DNA of 64,000 nucleotides, from NCBI RefSeq assembly GCF_002949735.1, contig NZ_CP026681.1, positions 5,796,001-5,860,000 on the forward strand, in the 5' to 3' direction. Under the pieces are notes generated by a model. That model worked only from the letters and a program-made list of their open reading frames with translations. It was not told where the DNA came from and did not search any database. Made by a program: the position numbers and the translations under genes. Shown here one piece after another: positions 1-9,897 of this stretch (the stretch's first letter is position 1; every line of letters starts with the position of its first letter). Origin of the DNA: Nostoc sp. 'Peltigera membranacea cyanobiont' N6. Lineage in GTDB: Bacteria > Cyanobacteriota > Cyanobacteriia > Cyanobacteriales > Nostocaceae.

Positions 1-11
1 CGAAATCGGAC

Positions 12-599
12 TTGAACATTACCCTCTCCAATGGTCAAACGGCTGCGGTTGCGGACTTACTTCCCCCTCAAGGAGAAGCTTATCTGTTTCGAGAAGTCAA
101 CGTTTTGCAGGACATTGAGTGTCATCTCGCCACCGCTCATTTAGTGCTGGCGGGTGAACCGTGGGCTGTCCTCTCCGATGTGCCGCCGTCCTTGCAGACT
201 TTTGAGGTCTATGGTCAGCGATTTGGTGGCATTGAGCCACATTTCAAGGATTATAAGTCCGCCGCTTTTGAACTCATCCGCTCCCACTTGCGCCATCCTC
301 AAGCGCTGAATTGTTTGTTGATGCTGCTAGCTGCTGCCACCTTGATTGCTATTGCTGTTGCGGTGGTGGTGGTCAGTGAAGGTCGGCGCAAAATGCTGGA
401 TTGGCATAGCCAACGGGGATTGAGTTTCTTGCAATTGGGATTACGCGAGATTAAACGCTTGTGTTATCAACATCTCCCCATTCCCACTTTAGCCACCTTA
501 CCTCAAAAGAGTCCTCCACCTGCCTTTGCTCCCCTCAAAAAACGCGCGCGGTTCGAGACGCGAATTGAGTTCTCGCGTGTCACGGTTTTCTCAACTTGA
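12..599 (+). CDS. DDE transposase, C-terminal part (cut by window edge)
   Basis: The frame stays open to the window start, so the TTG at 12 is probably not the true start and the gene continues upstream. The segment around residues 50-110 (WAVLSDVPPSLQTFEVYGQRF, then IEPHFKDYKSAAFELIRS) resembles the C-terminal end of IS4-type DDE transposases, where the catalytic glutamate lies in a region like IEPHFKDYKS. The remaining 80 residues are basic and proline-rich. No inverted repeat could be assigned because the other end is outside the window. Family assignment is by recollection of similar cyanobacterial transposases and is moderate. Confidence 0.55.
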   Translation: MNITLSNGQTAAVADLLPPQGEAYLFREVNVLQDIECHLATAHLVLAGEPWAVLSDVPPSLQTFEVYGQRFGGIEPHFKDYKSAAFELIRSHLRHPQALNCLLMLLAAATLIAIAVAVVVVSEGRRKMLDWHSQRGLSFLQLGLREIKRLCYQHLPIPTLATLPQKSPPPAFAPLKKRARFETRIEFSRVTVFST

Positions 600-618
600 G
601 GCTCCAGAAAGTTTTCTG

Positions 619-637
619 CACCACTAAGTCAGTGGTG
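619..637. terminator. short hairpin after the transposase fragment
   Basis: CACCACT and AGTGGTG form a perfect 7-bp stem with a 5-nt loop, just downstream of the transposase stop. There is no T-run after it, so it could equally be part of an IS end. Confidence 0.25.
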
Positions 638-684
638 TCTCGCTGTCTCGCTTATGCAATTGAATTTATCTTAGAGGTTTTTTT

Positions 685-3600
685 GTGTCCAAATCCAAGT
701 ATGAGTTTAAACACAACCTTGCCATAATTATTGGTATTAATGAATACTCAAATGGTATTCCACCACTAAAGACACCTGTTAATGACGCTTTAAAGTTGGG
801 CGAAATTCTCCAAAGTATTTATAAGTACGATGTTCAGCTTTTACTAGACTCACAGGCTACTCTGGAAGGTTTAAACTCTTTACTTGCAGCTTTCAAACAG
901 AAAACATTACCTTTAGCTAACGAAACTGTACAGGTAACAGAAAATGATCGGGTTCTGTTCTACTTTGCCGGACACGGAATAGTCCCCGCAGATGGACTAG
1001 AAAACAAGGGCGATCCACTTGGCTATTTGGTTCCTCAGGATGCGAGAGGAGATATTCTCCTGCAAGAACAAGTAGAAATTAGCAAAGTTCTTCTGCCCAT
1101 GCAAGCTTTGCATGATGCTTTGGCAGAACTGCCTTGTCGTCATATGCTGGTTATTCTCGACTGCTGTTTTGCTGGGGCGTTTCGGTCTAGTTTGTATCGA
1201 GATATTGTACCTGCGCGAAAAGTGTTTAAGCAACGTTTTGACCGCTTTATTAAAGATAGAGCATGGCAAGCACTTGCATCTGCTGCTCACGACCAAAAGG
1301 CGATCGATTATTTGGGTTGTTTTGGACAGAGGGGAAATATCGGCGGACACTCACCTTTTGCCGAAGCTTTGTTTGAAGGGTTACAAGGTGCTGCGGATAC
1401 AACTTTACGCGAAGGTGACGGCATTATCACCGCCACTGAGCTTTATTGCTACCTGCGGGACAAAATTGAGGAACTTACTGAAGACCATCACAATCGTCAA
1501 ACCCCTGGTCTATTTCAACTGAAAAAGCACGACAAAGGGGAGTATATTTTTTTACTACCTAACTTTAATCAGGAGAAGTTAGAGAATGCACCTGCACTAA
1601 ATCCAGAGAATAACCCCTACCGAGGGTTAAAGAGTTACGAAGAAGAAGATTCTCAATTATTCTTTGGCAGAGATGAACTGGTAAAACAACTATATGACCG
1701 CATCAATAAACCTAACAACCCGCTAACTGTAGTTTTGGGAGTTTCCGGTTCTGGCAAGTCAAGCATCGTCAAGGCTGGGTTGGTTCCCTACTTACGAGCT
1801 ACTTATGCAGAGGAGTGGCACATTATACCGACTGCTCGACCAGGCGAGTCTCCTTTCACTGCTTTAGCAGAGGCAGTTTTGCGAACAAACGATCTAACTA
1901 GCGCAGGCAAACTCGATTCAATTAATACTCTAAGCGATATTTTAAAACAAGCGCCCAAGCAATTTATCAATGTTGTCGCCCAGTCGCAAGAAGTTTCTGC
2001 CGACGTGAAGTTACTGTTGGTCATTGACCAATTTGAGGAGCTAATTACAATCTGTAAGCAACAAGAGCGAGAGCAATTCTTAGATTTCCTTGCTCAAGTT
2101 GTTGATGCTTATCCCCAACAGTTGCGTTTGGTATTGACCTTGCGCTCTGATCTTGAACCCCGTTTTTTAGATTCTGCCCTAAAGTCACACTGGACAGGTG
2201 CTCGCTTTGCGACACGAGCCATGAGGTCTGATGAATTAAGGCAAGCGATTGAAAGACCAGCTTTAGAAAAAATGCTGGATTTTGACCCACCAAAATTGGT
2301 TGACCAGTTGATTGACGAAGTAGGGCAAATGCCAGGGGCGCTATCGCTGTTGTCTTTTACACTTAGTGAACTATATATAAAATGTATCCAGCGGGAAAGC
2401 AGAACTTTAAGTAAAACAGATTACGAAGCATTGGGGGGAGTTGCGGGTTCTCTGACACATAGAGCAACTGAAGAATACAACAAACTAGATGAAGCACAGC
2501 GAGTGACGATGCGTCGGGTGATGCTGCGGATGGTGACAATTGAGGGTGGGGAATCAGCAAGGCGACGGGTGCCTTTATCTGAGTTGGTGTACCCATACGA
2601 CGCAGAAAATAAGCGCGTGGAGGAAGTTATTAAACGTCTTTCTGAAGCTCGCCTGATTGTCGGCGGAGGGGAAAAAGGGACTGAACCCTATGTAGAGCCT
2701 GCCCATGATGCCTTGGTAGTACGAGGATGGAACAAGTTGCAGGAGTGGAAAAACGAGGAGCAGGAAAATTGGGTACTGCAACAGCGTTTAACCCCTGCGG
2801 CTAATGATTGGGATAGAAATAACGGACCTACTGGTTTGCTGTTACCTGATGGCGATCGCCTTAATCAATTGGAGAAGATACTTGCGTTAGCTAATAATTG
2901 GTTGAATCAGCGAGAGACGGAGTTTATTAAGAACAGTATTGAGTACAGAGATATTCAACAAAAGCAGGCTAAAGAACTTCGCTTAAGGGCAGAGCTACGA
3001 CAGAAAGCAGCCAGAATCCAAAATTCTCTAACCGTACAGCCTGTATACGCTTTAATACAGGCAATTCAAGTCATTGGCCAGAATTTAGAAGAATTGCCAG
3101 ATGAAATTCTCAGCCCAGTACAGTCCAGTCTACTTAGTGCAATACAAGTATCTAAGGAACGTAATTTTCTAAAAGGGCATGAGGATAAAGTTAGGGCTGT
3201 CGCTTTTAGCTCAGATGGTCAAACAATTGCTAGTAGCAGTGAAGATAAAACTGTGCGTTTGTGGAATATTCAGGGTAACCTACTAGGGGTTTTCTGGGGA
3301 CATGAGGATTTCGTTAAGTCCGTCGCTTTTAGTCCAGATGGTCAGACCATTGTTAGTGGCGGTTTTGACGAGACCTTGCGGTTGTGGGATCTACAGGGCA
3401 ATCAAATTACTAAGCCGTTGCGAGGACACGAAGGTAGAATCTTTTGTGTCGCCTTTAGTCCAGATGGTAGATATATTGTCAGTAGCGGTCAGGACAAAAC
3501 TGTACGGTTATGGAACCGACTAGGGGAGCTAATGTCCATCTTCCTTGGTCATGATGATTTTGTCAGGTCTGTTGCTTTTAGCCCAGATGGACAAACAATC

Positions 3601-5079
3601 ATCAGTGGTAGTCACGATAAAACCTTACGGTTGTGGGATCTAGAAGGCAACCAGATTGACGAAGTGTTGGAAGCTCATGATGGTCCTGTCAATTCTGTCG
3701 CATTTAGCCCAGACGGACAAACAATCGTTAGTGGTGGTGAAGATAACACTGTTAAATTGTGGAATCGTCAAGGCAAACTGATTAACGAACCCTTTCGGAA
3801 GCATGGAGGTGGTGTGAATTCTGTTGCCTTTAGTCCAGATGGGCAAACTGTTGTCAGCGGTAGTTCTGATGGAACAGTGCAGTTATGGAATCGACAAGGG
3901 ACGCCGATGGGCAAGCCTTTCCGTCATGATGACTTAGTTGCTGCTGTAGCATTCAGTCCCTGTGGACAAATAATCCTCAGTGGCGGTGCTGACAAAACTG
4001 TGCGGTTATGGGATATTCGGGACAATTTAATTAGCAAATTTTTTCTGGGACACGAACGAATCGTCAATTCTGTCGCCTTTAGCCCATGCTCCTACACCAT
4101 TGTTAGCAGTAGTTCAGATGGAACCTTGCGATTGTGGGATGTTCAAGGCAACCAAATTGGCGAGCCGTTCCGGTGGGGGCATCAAGACTCGGTTTTTGAG
4201 GGAGTTGCCTTTAGCCCTAATGAAAAAACTATCGTAAGTGGTCATAACGATGGCACAGTGCGGTTATGGGATATTCAAGGCAACCAAATGGGTGAGCCGT
4301 TCCGGGGGCATAAGTATGCAGTTGGGCCAGTTGCCTTCAGTCCAGATGGAAATTACATTGTTAGCGGTGGCGCTGACACATCCAGCGAAGCTTTAGACAA
4401 TACCGTGCGGTTGTGGGATCTCAAAGGGAATCAAATTGGCGAGCCGTTTCAGGGGCATGATTATGTTGTGAACTCCGTCGCCTTCAGCCCCAATGGTCAG
4501 TACATTGTTAGTAGTAGTGGAGACTTGCGGTTGTGGGATTTGCAGGGTAATCAAATAGGGGAGCCATTCCAAGGGCATCAGAATTGGGTTGAGGGAGTCG
4601 CTTTTAGTCCTGATGGTCAGTATATTGTCAGTGGTAGTTGGGATAAGACATTGCGATTGTGGGATCTTCAGGGCAATCAAATTGGCGAACCGTTTTTGGG
4701 GCATGAAGAATCAGTTTATGGAGTCGCCTTTAGTCCCAATGGTCAATATATCATTAGTGGTAGTGCAGACAAAACCTTGCGATTGTGGGATCTCAAAGGA
4801 AACCAAATTGGCGAGCCATTCCAGGGACATGAACATGATGTTAGATCCGTAGCTTTCAGTCACGATGGTCAGTATATTGTCAGTGGTAGTTGGGATAAGA
4901 CATTGCGATTGTGGTCTTGTGGCAGTTGGAAGACCTGGCTTCAAGTTGCTTGCGATCGCCTACGTCATCACCCAGTTTTCAAAAATCCTAAAAAGGGCAG
5001 CATTGAGGAAGCAGCCTGGGAAACTTGTCAAAAATACGTCTGGAATAAAAACGAAGCATCTGCGATCTTACACGAGTAA
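685..5079 (+). CDS. caspase-like / STAND ATPase / WD40 signalling protein
   Basis: A 1464-residue protein starting with GTG, with AGAGG about 7 nt upstream. Residues 10-290 are a peptidase C14 (caspase/metacaspase) domain with FYFAGHG (His97) and LDCCFAG (Cys161) as the expected catalytic dyad. NPYRGLKSYEEEDSQLFFGR at about 310-329 leads into an NTPase of the STAND type with Walker A GVSGSGKSS (352-360) and Walker B LLLVIDQFEEL (about 443-453). From about residue 830 to 1420 there are 14 WD40 repeats, enough for two seven-bladed propellers, followed by a short conserved-looking tail. Known relatives in filamentous cyanobacteria are thought to act as signal-triggered proteases. By analogy the propellers would sense a ligand and the NTPase would oligomerise to activate the caspase. 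The partner and target cannot be seen. It is transcribed alone. Confidence 0.9.
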   Translation: MSKSKYEFKHNLAIIIGINEYSNGIPPLKTPVNDALKLGEILQSIYKYDVQLLLDSQATLEGLNSLLAAFKQKTLPLANETVQVTENDRVLFYFAGHGIVPADGLENKGDPLGYLVPQDARGDILLQEQVEISKVLLPMQALHDALAELPCRHMLVILDCCFAGAFRSSLYRDIVPARKVFKQRFDRFIKDRAWQALASAAHDQKAIDYLGCFGQRGNIGGHSPFAEALFEGLQGAADTTLREGDGIITATELYCYLRDKIEELTEDHHNRQTPGLFQLKKHDKGEYIFLLPNFNQEKLENAPALNPENNPYRGLKSYEEEDSQLFFGRDELVKQLYDRINKPNNPLTVVLGVSGSGKSSIVKAGLVPYLRATYAEEWHIIPTARPGESPFTALAEAVLRTNDLTSAGKLDSINTLSDILKQAPKQFINVVAQSQEVSADVKLLLVIDQFEELITICKQQEREQFLDFLAQVVDAYPQQLRLVLTLRSDLEPRFLDSALKSHWTGARFATRAMRSDELRQAIERPALEKMLDFDPPKLVDQLIDEVGQMPGALSLLSFTLSELYIKCIQRESRTLSKTDYEALGGVAGSLTHRATEEYNKLDEAQRVTMRRVMLRMVTIEGGESARRRVPLSELVYPYDAENKRVEEVIKRLSEARLIVGGGEKGTEPYVEPAHDALVVRGWNKLQEWKNEEQENWVLQQRLTPAANDWDRNNGPTGLLLPDGDRLNQLEKILALANNWLNQRETEFIKNSIEYRDIQQKQAKELRLRAELRQKAARIQNSLTVQPVYALIQAIQVIGQNLEELPDEILSPVQSSLLSAIQVSKERNFLKGHEDKVRAVAFSSDGQTIASSSEDKTVRLWNIQGNLLGVFWGHEDFVKSVAFSPDGQTIVSGGFDETLRLWDLQGNQITKPLRGHEGRIFCVAFSPDGRYIVSSGQDKTVRLWNRLGELMSIFLGHDDFVRSVAFSPDGQTIISGSHDKTLRLWDLEGNQIDEVLEAHDGPVNSVAFSPDGQTIVSGGEDNTVKLWNRQGKLINEPFRKHGGGVNSVAFSPDGQTVVSGSSDGTVQLWNRQGTPMGKPFRHDDLVAAVAFSPCGQIILSGGADKTVRLWDIRDNLISKFFLGHERIVNSVAFSPCSYTIVSSSSDGTLRLWDVQGNQIGEPFRWGHQDSVFEGVAFSPNEKTIVSGHNDGTVRLWDIQGNQMGEPFRGHKYAVGPVAFSPDGNYIVSGGADTSSEALDNTVRLWDLKGNQIGEPFQGHDYVVNSVAFSPNGQYIVSSSGDLRLWDLQGNQIGEPFQGHQNWVEGVAFSPDGQYIVSGSWDKTLRLWDLQGNQIGEPFLGHEESVYGVAFSPNGQYIISGSADKTLRLWDLKGNQIGEPFQGHEHDVRSVAFSHDGQYIVSGSWDKTLRLWSCGSWKTWLQVACDRLRHHPVFKNPKKGSIEEAAWETCQKYVWNKNEASAILHE

Positions 5080-5212
5080 AAGATACACATTTCTATCTGA
5101 ACCTACTTTCTCTAAAAGAAATCTAATAGACATCTCCAAAATAGTATCGTTCTGTGATTATGCTTTGAATCATAATGTGGTTCTTGGCAACTTTTGGTGA
5201 TCTCGCTTGGGG

Positions 5213-5399
5213 GAAGGCAGAGGGCAGAAGGCAGAAGTAAGAAAGAAGAGAATTCCAGAAATCCTTATGTTGTAAGCTTTACAAAACATCTACATGACAA
5301 TCTTGGTTGGAAGTTGGATCTGAACCTTGATCACAAGTCACAAACTCCATAATGAAAGGCAAAATCTTTAAAACCCTTCTGCCTCCTGCCTTCTGCCTT
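5213..5399. repeat. inverted pair of AGGCAGA-type heptamer tracts
   Basis: The 586-base gap after the caspase gene holds no credible gene. A tract of repeated GGCAGA/AGGCAG units at 5213-5237 is matched in reverse complement at 5376-5399, so the RNA could fold into a long stem with a loop of about 140 nt. Tandem heptamer tracts of this style are common between genes in Nostoc-type genomes. Confidence 0.6.
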
Positions 5400-6091
5400 A
5401 AAGTGCGTAACTTTCCATCATCACCAAAAGCTGACAAGAACCTATAAACTGGATACTCATTTCTGAAGCATATCATGAGTTAAAATCTCATTTTTTGTTT
5501 CAAATCACACTATTTGCTTGAGCCTGTACATACTGTGATCAGTCATTTTGTTTTTGCATCTATTAGATTACAGTCGTTTTTTCCTCCATTCTGCTGGTAG
5601 TGCTAACAAGCTTAGGTAATCTCTGGCATTTTTATTGAGGGTATGCCAGTAGATAGTACCTTCTCATTAAAGTTCTGATAGCCTAATGCTAGACCTGGGT
5701 TGAGGTTGTATTAAACAAGAGTTTTGGAAGTATGATTCATCACAGCGAGTAATATAATTTCTTAACTCAGGGTCTGCCCTAAACCATTCTCCACTCATTT
5801 TTAAATGTCTAAATTTGGTATGAAGATAGGTTTCAACTTCCTGAGCTTTTTTAATACTATCTATTGGTATGGTTTTCAGAATTTTCAAAGGAACTGGACT
5901 GCTGGTTTGTAAAGATTGTAATCGCTTCTCAACATCGGTAGCTCTACCAATTTTAATAGCATAGCTATCAGAGTTAAAAATAAAATAGACAAAAGCTTTA
6001 TTGGGCTTTATGTCTCGCTCTAGAGAGATACGTTTTTTACCTGGAGTTATTAATTGAACATTGCTATCTGCCCATGACAGCAGCCATGCTA

Positions 6092-7253
6092 TAGGATTCC
6101 TATTTGATTTTTGAAAAAGATTACGAGATAATACGCAAGAGTTTACAAGTGTAAGAGCAGACAATGATAAATCAGCATCTACAAACGGCAACACTACCTG
6201 GAGGAGTGGCAACTGCGATCGCTGAGTTACAAGATTTTATAGCAGCTTGTCGTGATGCCCGTGAGGCAAGAAAAGCTTTGGCAGTCAAATTGGTTTACCA
6301 AGATTACTTGTACGAAGAAATCCAAGCTATTTTAGATGTGTCTCTAGGCTCGATAACAGGCTGGAAACAAGCCTATGAGGAAGATGGAATTAATGGACTG
6401 TGCTTGAACTACAAAGGGAGAAAGAGCTACCTGAGTACTCAACAGCAAGAAGAAGTATTGAGTTGGCTGCAAACTAAAAACTGCTGGGAGCTAGGTGAAC
6501 TAGAGTACAAATTAGCTTTTGAGTACGACGTAATTTATGAATCAAAGCAAAGTTACTACGACCTGTTTGATGCAGCAGGAATTAGCTGGAAGAAAACCAC
6601 AAAATTAAATCCCAAAGCCGACGAGAATGCTGTCGCAGCAAAAAAAAAGAGATTGCAACACTGCTGGCAAACCACCGAGAGGAAATTGAAACAGGCTTAT
6701 TGAGAGTGTTGCTGCTTGATGAATGCCATTTGCTATGGGGAGATTTAAGTGGATATGTTTGGGGGAAAACTGACCAAGAAATAGCAGTTCCAGTTGTGAA
6801 CGAACGAGATAAACAGACATACTATGGAGCAGTTGACTATCTCGAACGAGAATTGCTACTAAAAGCCTACGATAGCGGAAATTCTAAAAATACTATTGAT
6901 TACCTACAGTATTTGCTAGCTCACTCCCCCAACCAGCGATTGCTAATTTTGTGGGATGGCGCTAGTTATCACCGTTCCAACGAAGTTCGAGGCTTCTTAG
7001 ATGAGGTAAATCTTGGTCTACCAGCCGAGCAATGGAAAATACACTGCGTTCGCTTTGCTCCTAATTGTCCAGAACAAAACCCTATCGAGGATATTTGGTT
7101 GCAAGCTAAAACATGGGTTCGACGTTTCTGTGCCTTAATCCCAAAATTCTCGCATTTGAAGTGGATGTTTGAGTGGTTTATTCGACACACTACCTTTGAT
7201 TTCCCCACTCTTCAGATGTACGGAGTTTTTTCAAAAATCAAATAGGAGTCCTA
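6092..7253 (+). mobile_element. IS630-family insertion sequence
   Basis: The ends are near-perfect inverted repeats: TAGGATTCCTATTTGATTTT at the left and, in reverse complement, TAGGACTCCTATTTGATTTT at the right (one mismatch over about 28 bp). It is flanked by TA at 6090-6091 and 7254-7255, the usual IS630 target duplication. It carries a two-frame transposase and has inserted in the T5orf172 gene. Confidence 0.92.
6164..7245 (+). CDS. IS630 transposase (two frames joined by -1 frameshift)
   Basis: OrfA (6164-6703) carries the N-terminal helix-turn-helix (YEEIQAILDVSLGSITGWKQ). The catalytic part lies in the -1 frame up to 7245, with LLLDECHLLWGD, LILWDGASYHRS and EQNPIEDIW as the DDE triad regions. 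The frames meet at a run of nine A residues (6640-6648). Slipping back by one there gives AKKKEIATLLANHREE and runs smoothly into LRVLLLDECH. Programmed -1 frameshifting on A-runs is known for IS630 members. The TTG at 6700 is therefore probably not used as a start. Confidence 0.85.
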
Positions 7254-7706
7254 TAGTATAGCGTCGATAGTTAAAGAATACTGTGCATATAAAACAACAT
7301 TCTCTCCTTTTATATGAAGTATAAATTTTTTACTTTTGCCTTTAATTACTGGAGGATAGATATAGTAGTGGGACTGATAGGTAGGTTTAAACCAAGGCAA
7401 CTTATCTTCTGGTTGAATAGGACAACAGTACGGTTCTAGATTAGGAATAGCAATTATTTCAGTATATTTAATAGGTATCTGTAATCTTTGAGCTATATTG
7501 TAATCTATCTTTACCCAGCCTAATCCTTGGAAAATATCCTCTGGGACTTTCTCGATAAAATAGACAGTTAAATTTTGCGTAGGCATTTGAGAATTTCTAA
7601 CTTTGCAGGTCGATGGAAAATTTTTGCTAAGTTTTTGAAAATGCTGAAAATATTTTAGTATCTAATTTAACTTAGAAAATAATAATTTAATGTACTGAAA
7701 TTATCT

Positions 7707-7924
7707 TCACCCATACTCAGACTCCAGAACGCTTAACAATTTCTCTTCCACAGCAGTAAGATAAGGTCGATTCAGCTTCCCCAACGACTGCAACAGACTT
7801 TTGACTGTCTCCTCCAGCGAATCGGAATACACGCGACTGATGTGATCGCTGATTAATTGCATCTGCTCACCCTCCTGGGGCAGGTAGTTGAAGGACTTCA
7901 GGTGTTGTAACCCAGCCCTATGCC
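7707..7924 (-). pseudogene. C-terminal remnant of the ParB-like protein at 9898-10821
   Basis: About 72 residues (GLQHLKSFNYLPQEGEQMQ onward to the stop) closely match the C-terminus of the 307-residue protein at 9898-10821 (GLQHLKSHNYLPAECEQMQ). The rest of the gene is missing. The open frame extends to an ATG at 7982, but those first 20-25 codons derive from a MITE end (see 7928-7975). This is a partial duplicate, not a functional gene. Confidence 0.75.
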
Positions 7925-7927
7925 TGG

Positions 7928-7975
7928 CTCCAACACCCTGCTCTGACAATATTTCATCTTTTCTTAGTGCTATTC
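7928..7975 (-). repeat. relic of the GAATGGCAC MITE
   Basis: Read on the minus strand, GAATAGCACTAAGAAAAG followed by a degraded GTCAGAGCAGGGTGTTGGAG matches the left end of the MITE at 39986 (GAATGGCACTAAGAAAAG, then GTCAGGGCAGGGTGTGGGAG). Only this end remains. It abuts the ParB-like remnant and probably marks the breakpoint that cut it. Confidence 0.65.
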
Positions 7976-8146
7976 GTGCCATTCACTACAGTAATCTTGA
8001 CACGTTCTGTACCTGAACAGCTTTTAAGTGAAATTTAAGTCTTCCTTATTTCCCTTTTCCTAAATATGTTAAATAATTTTAAATTTTGGGAATTCTTAAT
8101 ATAGAACTTAATCAATTTGTGAACAAAAAAGAGTTTGGAGAAGCTT

Positions 8147-9715
8147 ATGAATCAAGTATGGTATCACGTTCATACGTTTAACGGAGATTCTAGCTGGTTC
8201 GGTGGTGTACGCTCCACCTCTTTCAACTCACTGCATCAGATTGTTGCTTGTGGAAGCGATGATAACAGTATTAATTTGTGGGATCTTAATACTGGCCAGC
8301 TTTTACCTAATTCGTTTAGACATAGTAAATCTGTTCGCTCCATTGCTTTTACTTCTAAAGGTAATGGTTTAATTAGTGGTGGTGATGATGCCATTATTAG
8401 AGTCTGGGACTTAACAAAATCTCAAGAGCTAATAGCTTTTAATAATCATTCTAAAGCGGTTACATCAGTTACAATAGTCCCTATTTGTAATCATATTGTC
8501 AGTGGAAGCGATGACTGTACAGTAAAAATTATCAGTTTAAAAGAAGCAAAAGAGATTAAGACTCTACAAGGACATTCAAATTATGTACAATCTGTTGCAG
8601 CAAGTTCTAATGGTCTATTGATTGCAAGTGGTGGTTGCGACCATCAAGTTAAGATATGGAACACTAATAACTACGAAGAAGTTTTTTCTTTTTCAATTCA
8701 TTCAAAAGATGTACGGGTAGTTTTGTTTAGCCCCGATAGCAAAACTCTTGTGAGTAGTGGCGACGATGGAGATATAATCTTGTGGGATTTGCAAACCGGA
8801 TTGTCTAAATGCACTATTCAAGGACATATTGGTAGTGTGCGTAGTTTAAGTTTTAGTTCAAATGGAGAGTTTCTTATAAGTGGTGGTGATGATGGTTACA
8901 TTAAAATCTGGAATTTAACATTAGGTACTTTAATATCCTCCTTCAAAGCTCATTCAGGAGGAGTAAGTTCGGTTAACTTCTGCCTTAATAACCAAGTAAT
9001 TGTGAGTAGTAGCTGGGACAAAACAGTAAAACTTTGGTTTATTACAACAGCAATTCCTAAATTTGAAAAGGTTAGCTTCTTTGGAAGGCTTTTTGGGGCA
9101 AAATCTCCAACCCCTGAATTTACTTCTTCATTACCAAATTTTATTCTTCAGCAATTTCATGAAGCCGATAAAATTTTAAACCAGCCTCTAATTACTACTG
9201 TTAATAAAAACTATGAAACTGAACTTTATAGTTTTCAATGGGAAACTTCTCAATTTCCTGTTAGAAGCCCCCAACTATCTTTAGAGGAATGGCAACATCT
9301 ATTCAAAGAGTGGAAACAAAAGGAAGAAGAACGAAAGAAAGAACAACGTGCTAAAGAAAGATTACGCCTGCAAGAAGAACGTCAAAAATTAGAGAAGCAA
9401 AGAGAAGAACGTCTCCGAACTGAGCAACAATTACGAGAAGATAAACTTAAACAAGAGAAACAGAAAGAGGAACATTTGAAATTTGAGAGGCAAAAAAAAG
9501 AACGTAGTAAAAACGAGCAGAAGTTACAAACGGAGAAGCATAGCCCACAACAGCAAAAACAGATAAATCCATATTCAACTAACAATAACTCTTGGAGTAC
9601 ACGTAATTTCTGGAGTAATAATTTATCAAATGGATCAAGTCAAAAAGTGTACGTGCAAGGATACCGTCGTAAAGATGGAACTTGGGTTGAAGGATATTGG
9701 CGTAGTAACAAATAA
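8147..9715 (+). CDS. WD40 protein with charged coiled-coil tail
   Basis: The ATG at 8147 is preferred to the upstream TTG at 8135 because GGAG lies 6 nt before it. Residues about 15-305 form seven WD40 repeats, one complete propeller, with recurrent GGDDG..I.(I/L)W(D/N)L blades. Residues about 385-460 are almost entirely Lys/Glu/Gln/Arg and predict a long coiled coil. The end carries VYVQGYRRKDGTWVEGYWR, a GY-RKDGT-V motif seen at the C-termini of various cyanobacterial proteins. There is no catalytic domain, so a scaffold or sensor role is likely. It shares the WD40 theme with the caspase protein 3 kb upstream but lies apart from it, and no functional link is shown. Confidence 0.85.
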   Translation: MNQVWYHVHTFNGDSSWFGGVRSTSFNSLHQIVACGSDDNSINLWDLNTGQLLPNSFRHSKSVRSIAFTSKGNGLISGGDDAIIRVWDLTKSQELIAFNNHSKAVTSVTIVPICNHIVSGSDDCTVKIISLKEAKEIKTLQGHSNYVQSVAASSNGLLIASGGCDHQVKIWNTNNYEEVFSFSIHSKDVRVVLFSPDSKTLVSSGDDGDIILWDLQTGLSKCTIQGHIGSVRSLSFSSNGEFLISGGDDGYIKIWNLTLGTLISSFKAHSGGVSSVNFCLNNQVIVSSSWDKTVKLWFITTAIPKFEKVSFFGRLFGAKSPTPEFTSSLPNFILQQFHEADKILNQPLITTVNKNYETELYSFQWETSQFPVRSPQLSLEEWQHLFKEWKQKEEERKKEQRAKERLRLQEERQKLEKQREERLRTEQQLREDKLKQEKQKEEHLKFERQKKERSKNEQKLQTEKHSPQQQKQINPYSTNNNSWSTRNFWSNNLSNGSSQKVYVQGYRRKDGTWVEGYWRSNK

Positions 9716-9897
9716 GCAAGTGTTACTGTTAGTAAATTTTATTACTTGCCGATAAATTGATAACACTCTTATCTGCCCCTTTAATAATTGCTATGCTTCA
9801 CTCAACGAACTGGACTATTGCCCATAAACAATTCAAAATGACTTACTGTAACTAGACTTCTAATATTTTATCTTACTGAGACTTTTACAGACTTACA

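Larger units (their letters stand above)
5667..7586 (-). pseudogene. T5orf172 (GIY-YIG-like) protein gene split by IS630
   Basis: Two minus-strand pieces belong to one gene. The 5' piece runs 7586 to 7254 (111 codons, ATG start) and the 3' piece from 6089 to 5667 (140 codons plus stop). If the IS630 element and one copy of its TA target are removed, codon CTA (7256-7254) is followed directly by GCA (6089-6087) in the same frame, giving a 251-residue protein. The C-terminal piece carries a T5orf172/MUG113 domain: KAFVYFIF (the GIY-like strand), AIKIGRATDVEKRL (YIG-like strand with Arg), and EVETYLHTKFRHLKMSGEWF. This domain is related to GIY-YIG nucleases. The N-terminal 110 residues are not recognised. 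Two insertion-derived ORFs survive but neither can make the intact protein. Confidence 0.85.

Noticed and set aside
3176..4914. Regularly spaced DNA repeats that could be mistaken for a repeat array or CRISPR
   Set aside because: They are in frame with one long ORF, have a period of about 126 bp and encode WD40 blades.
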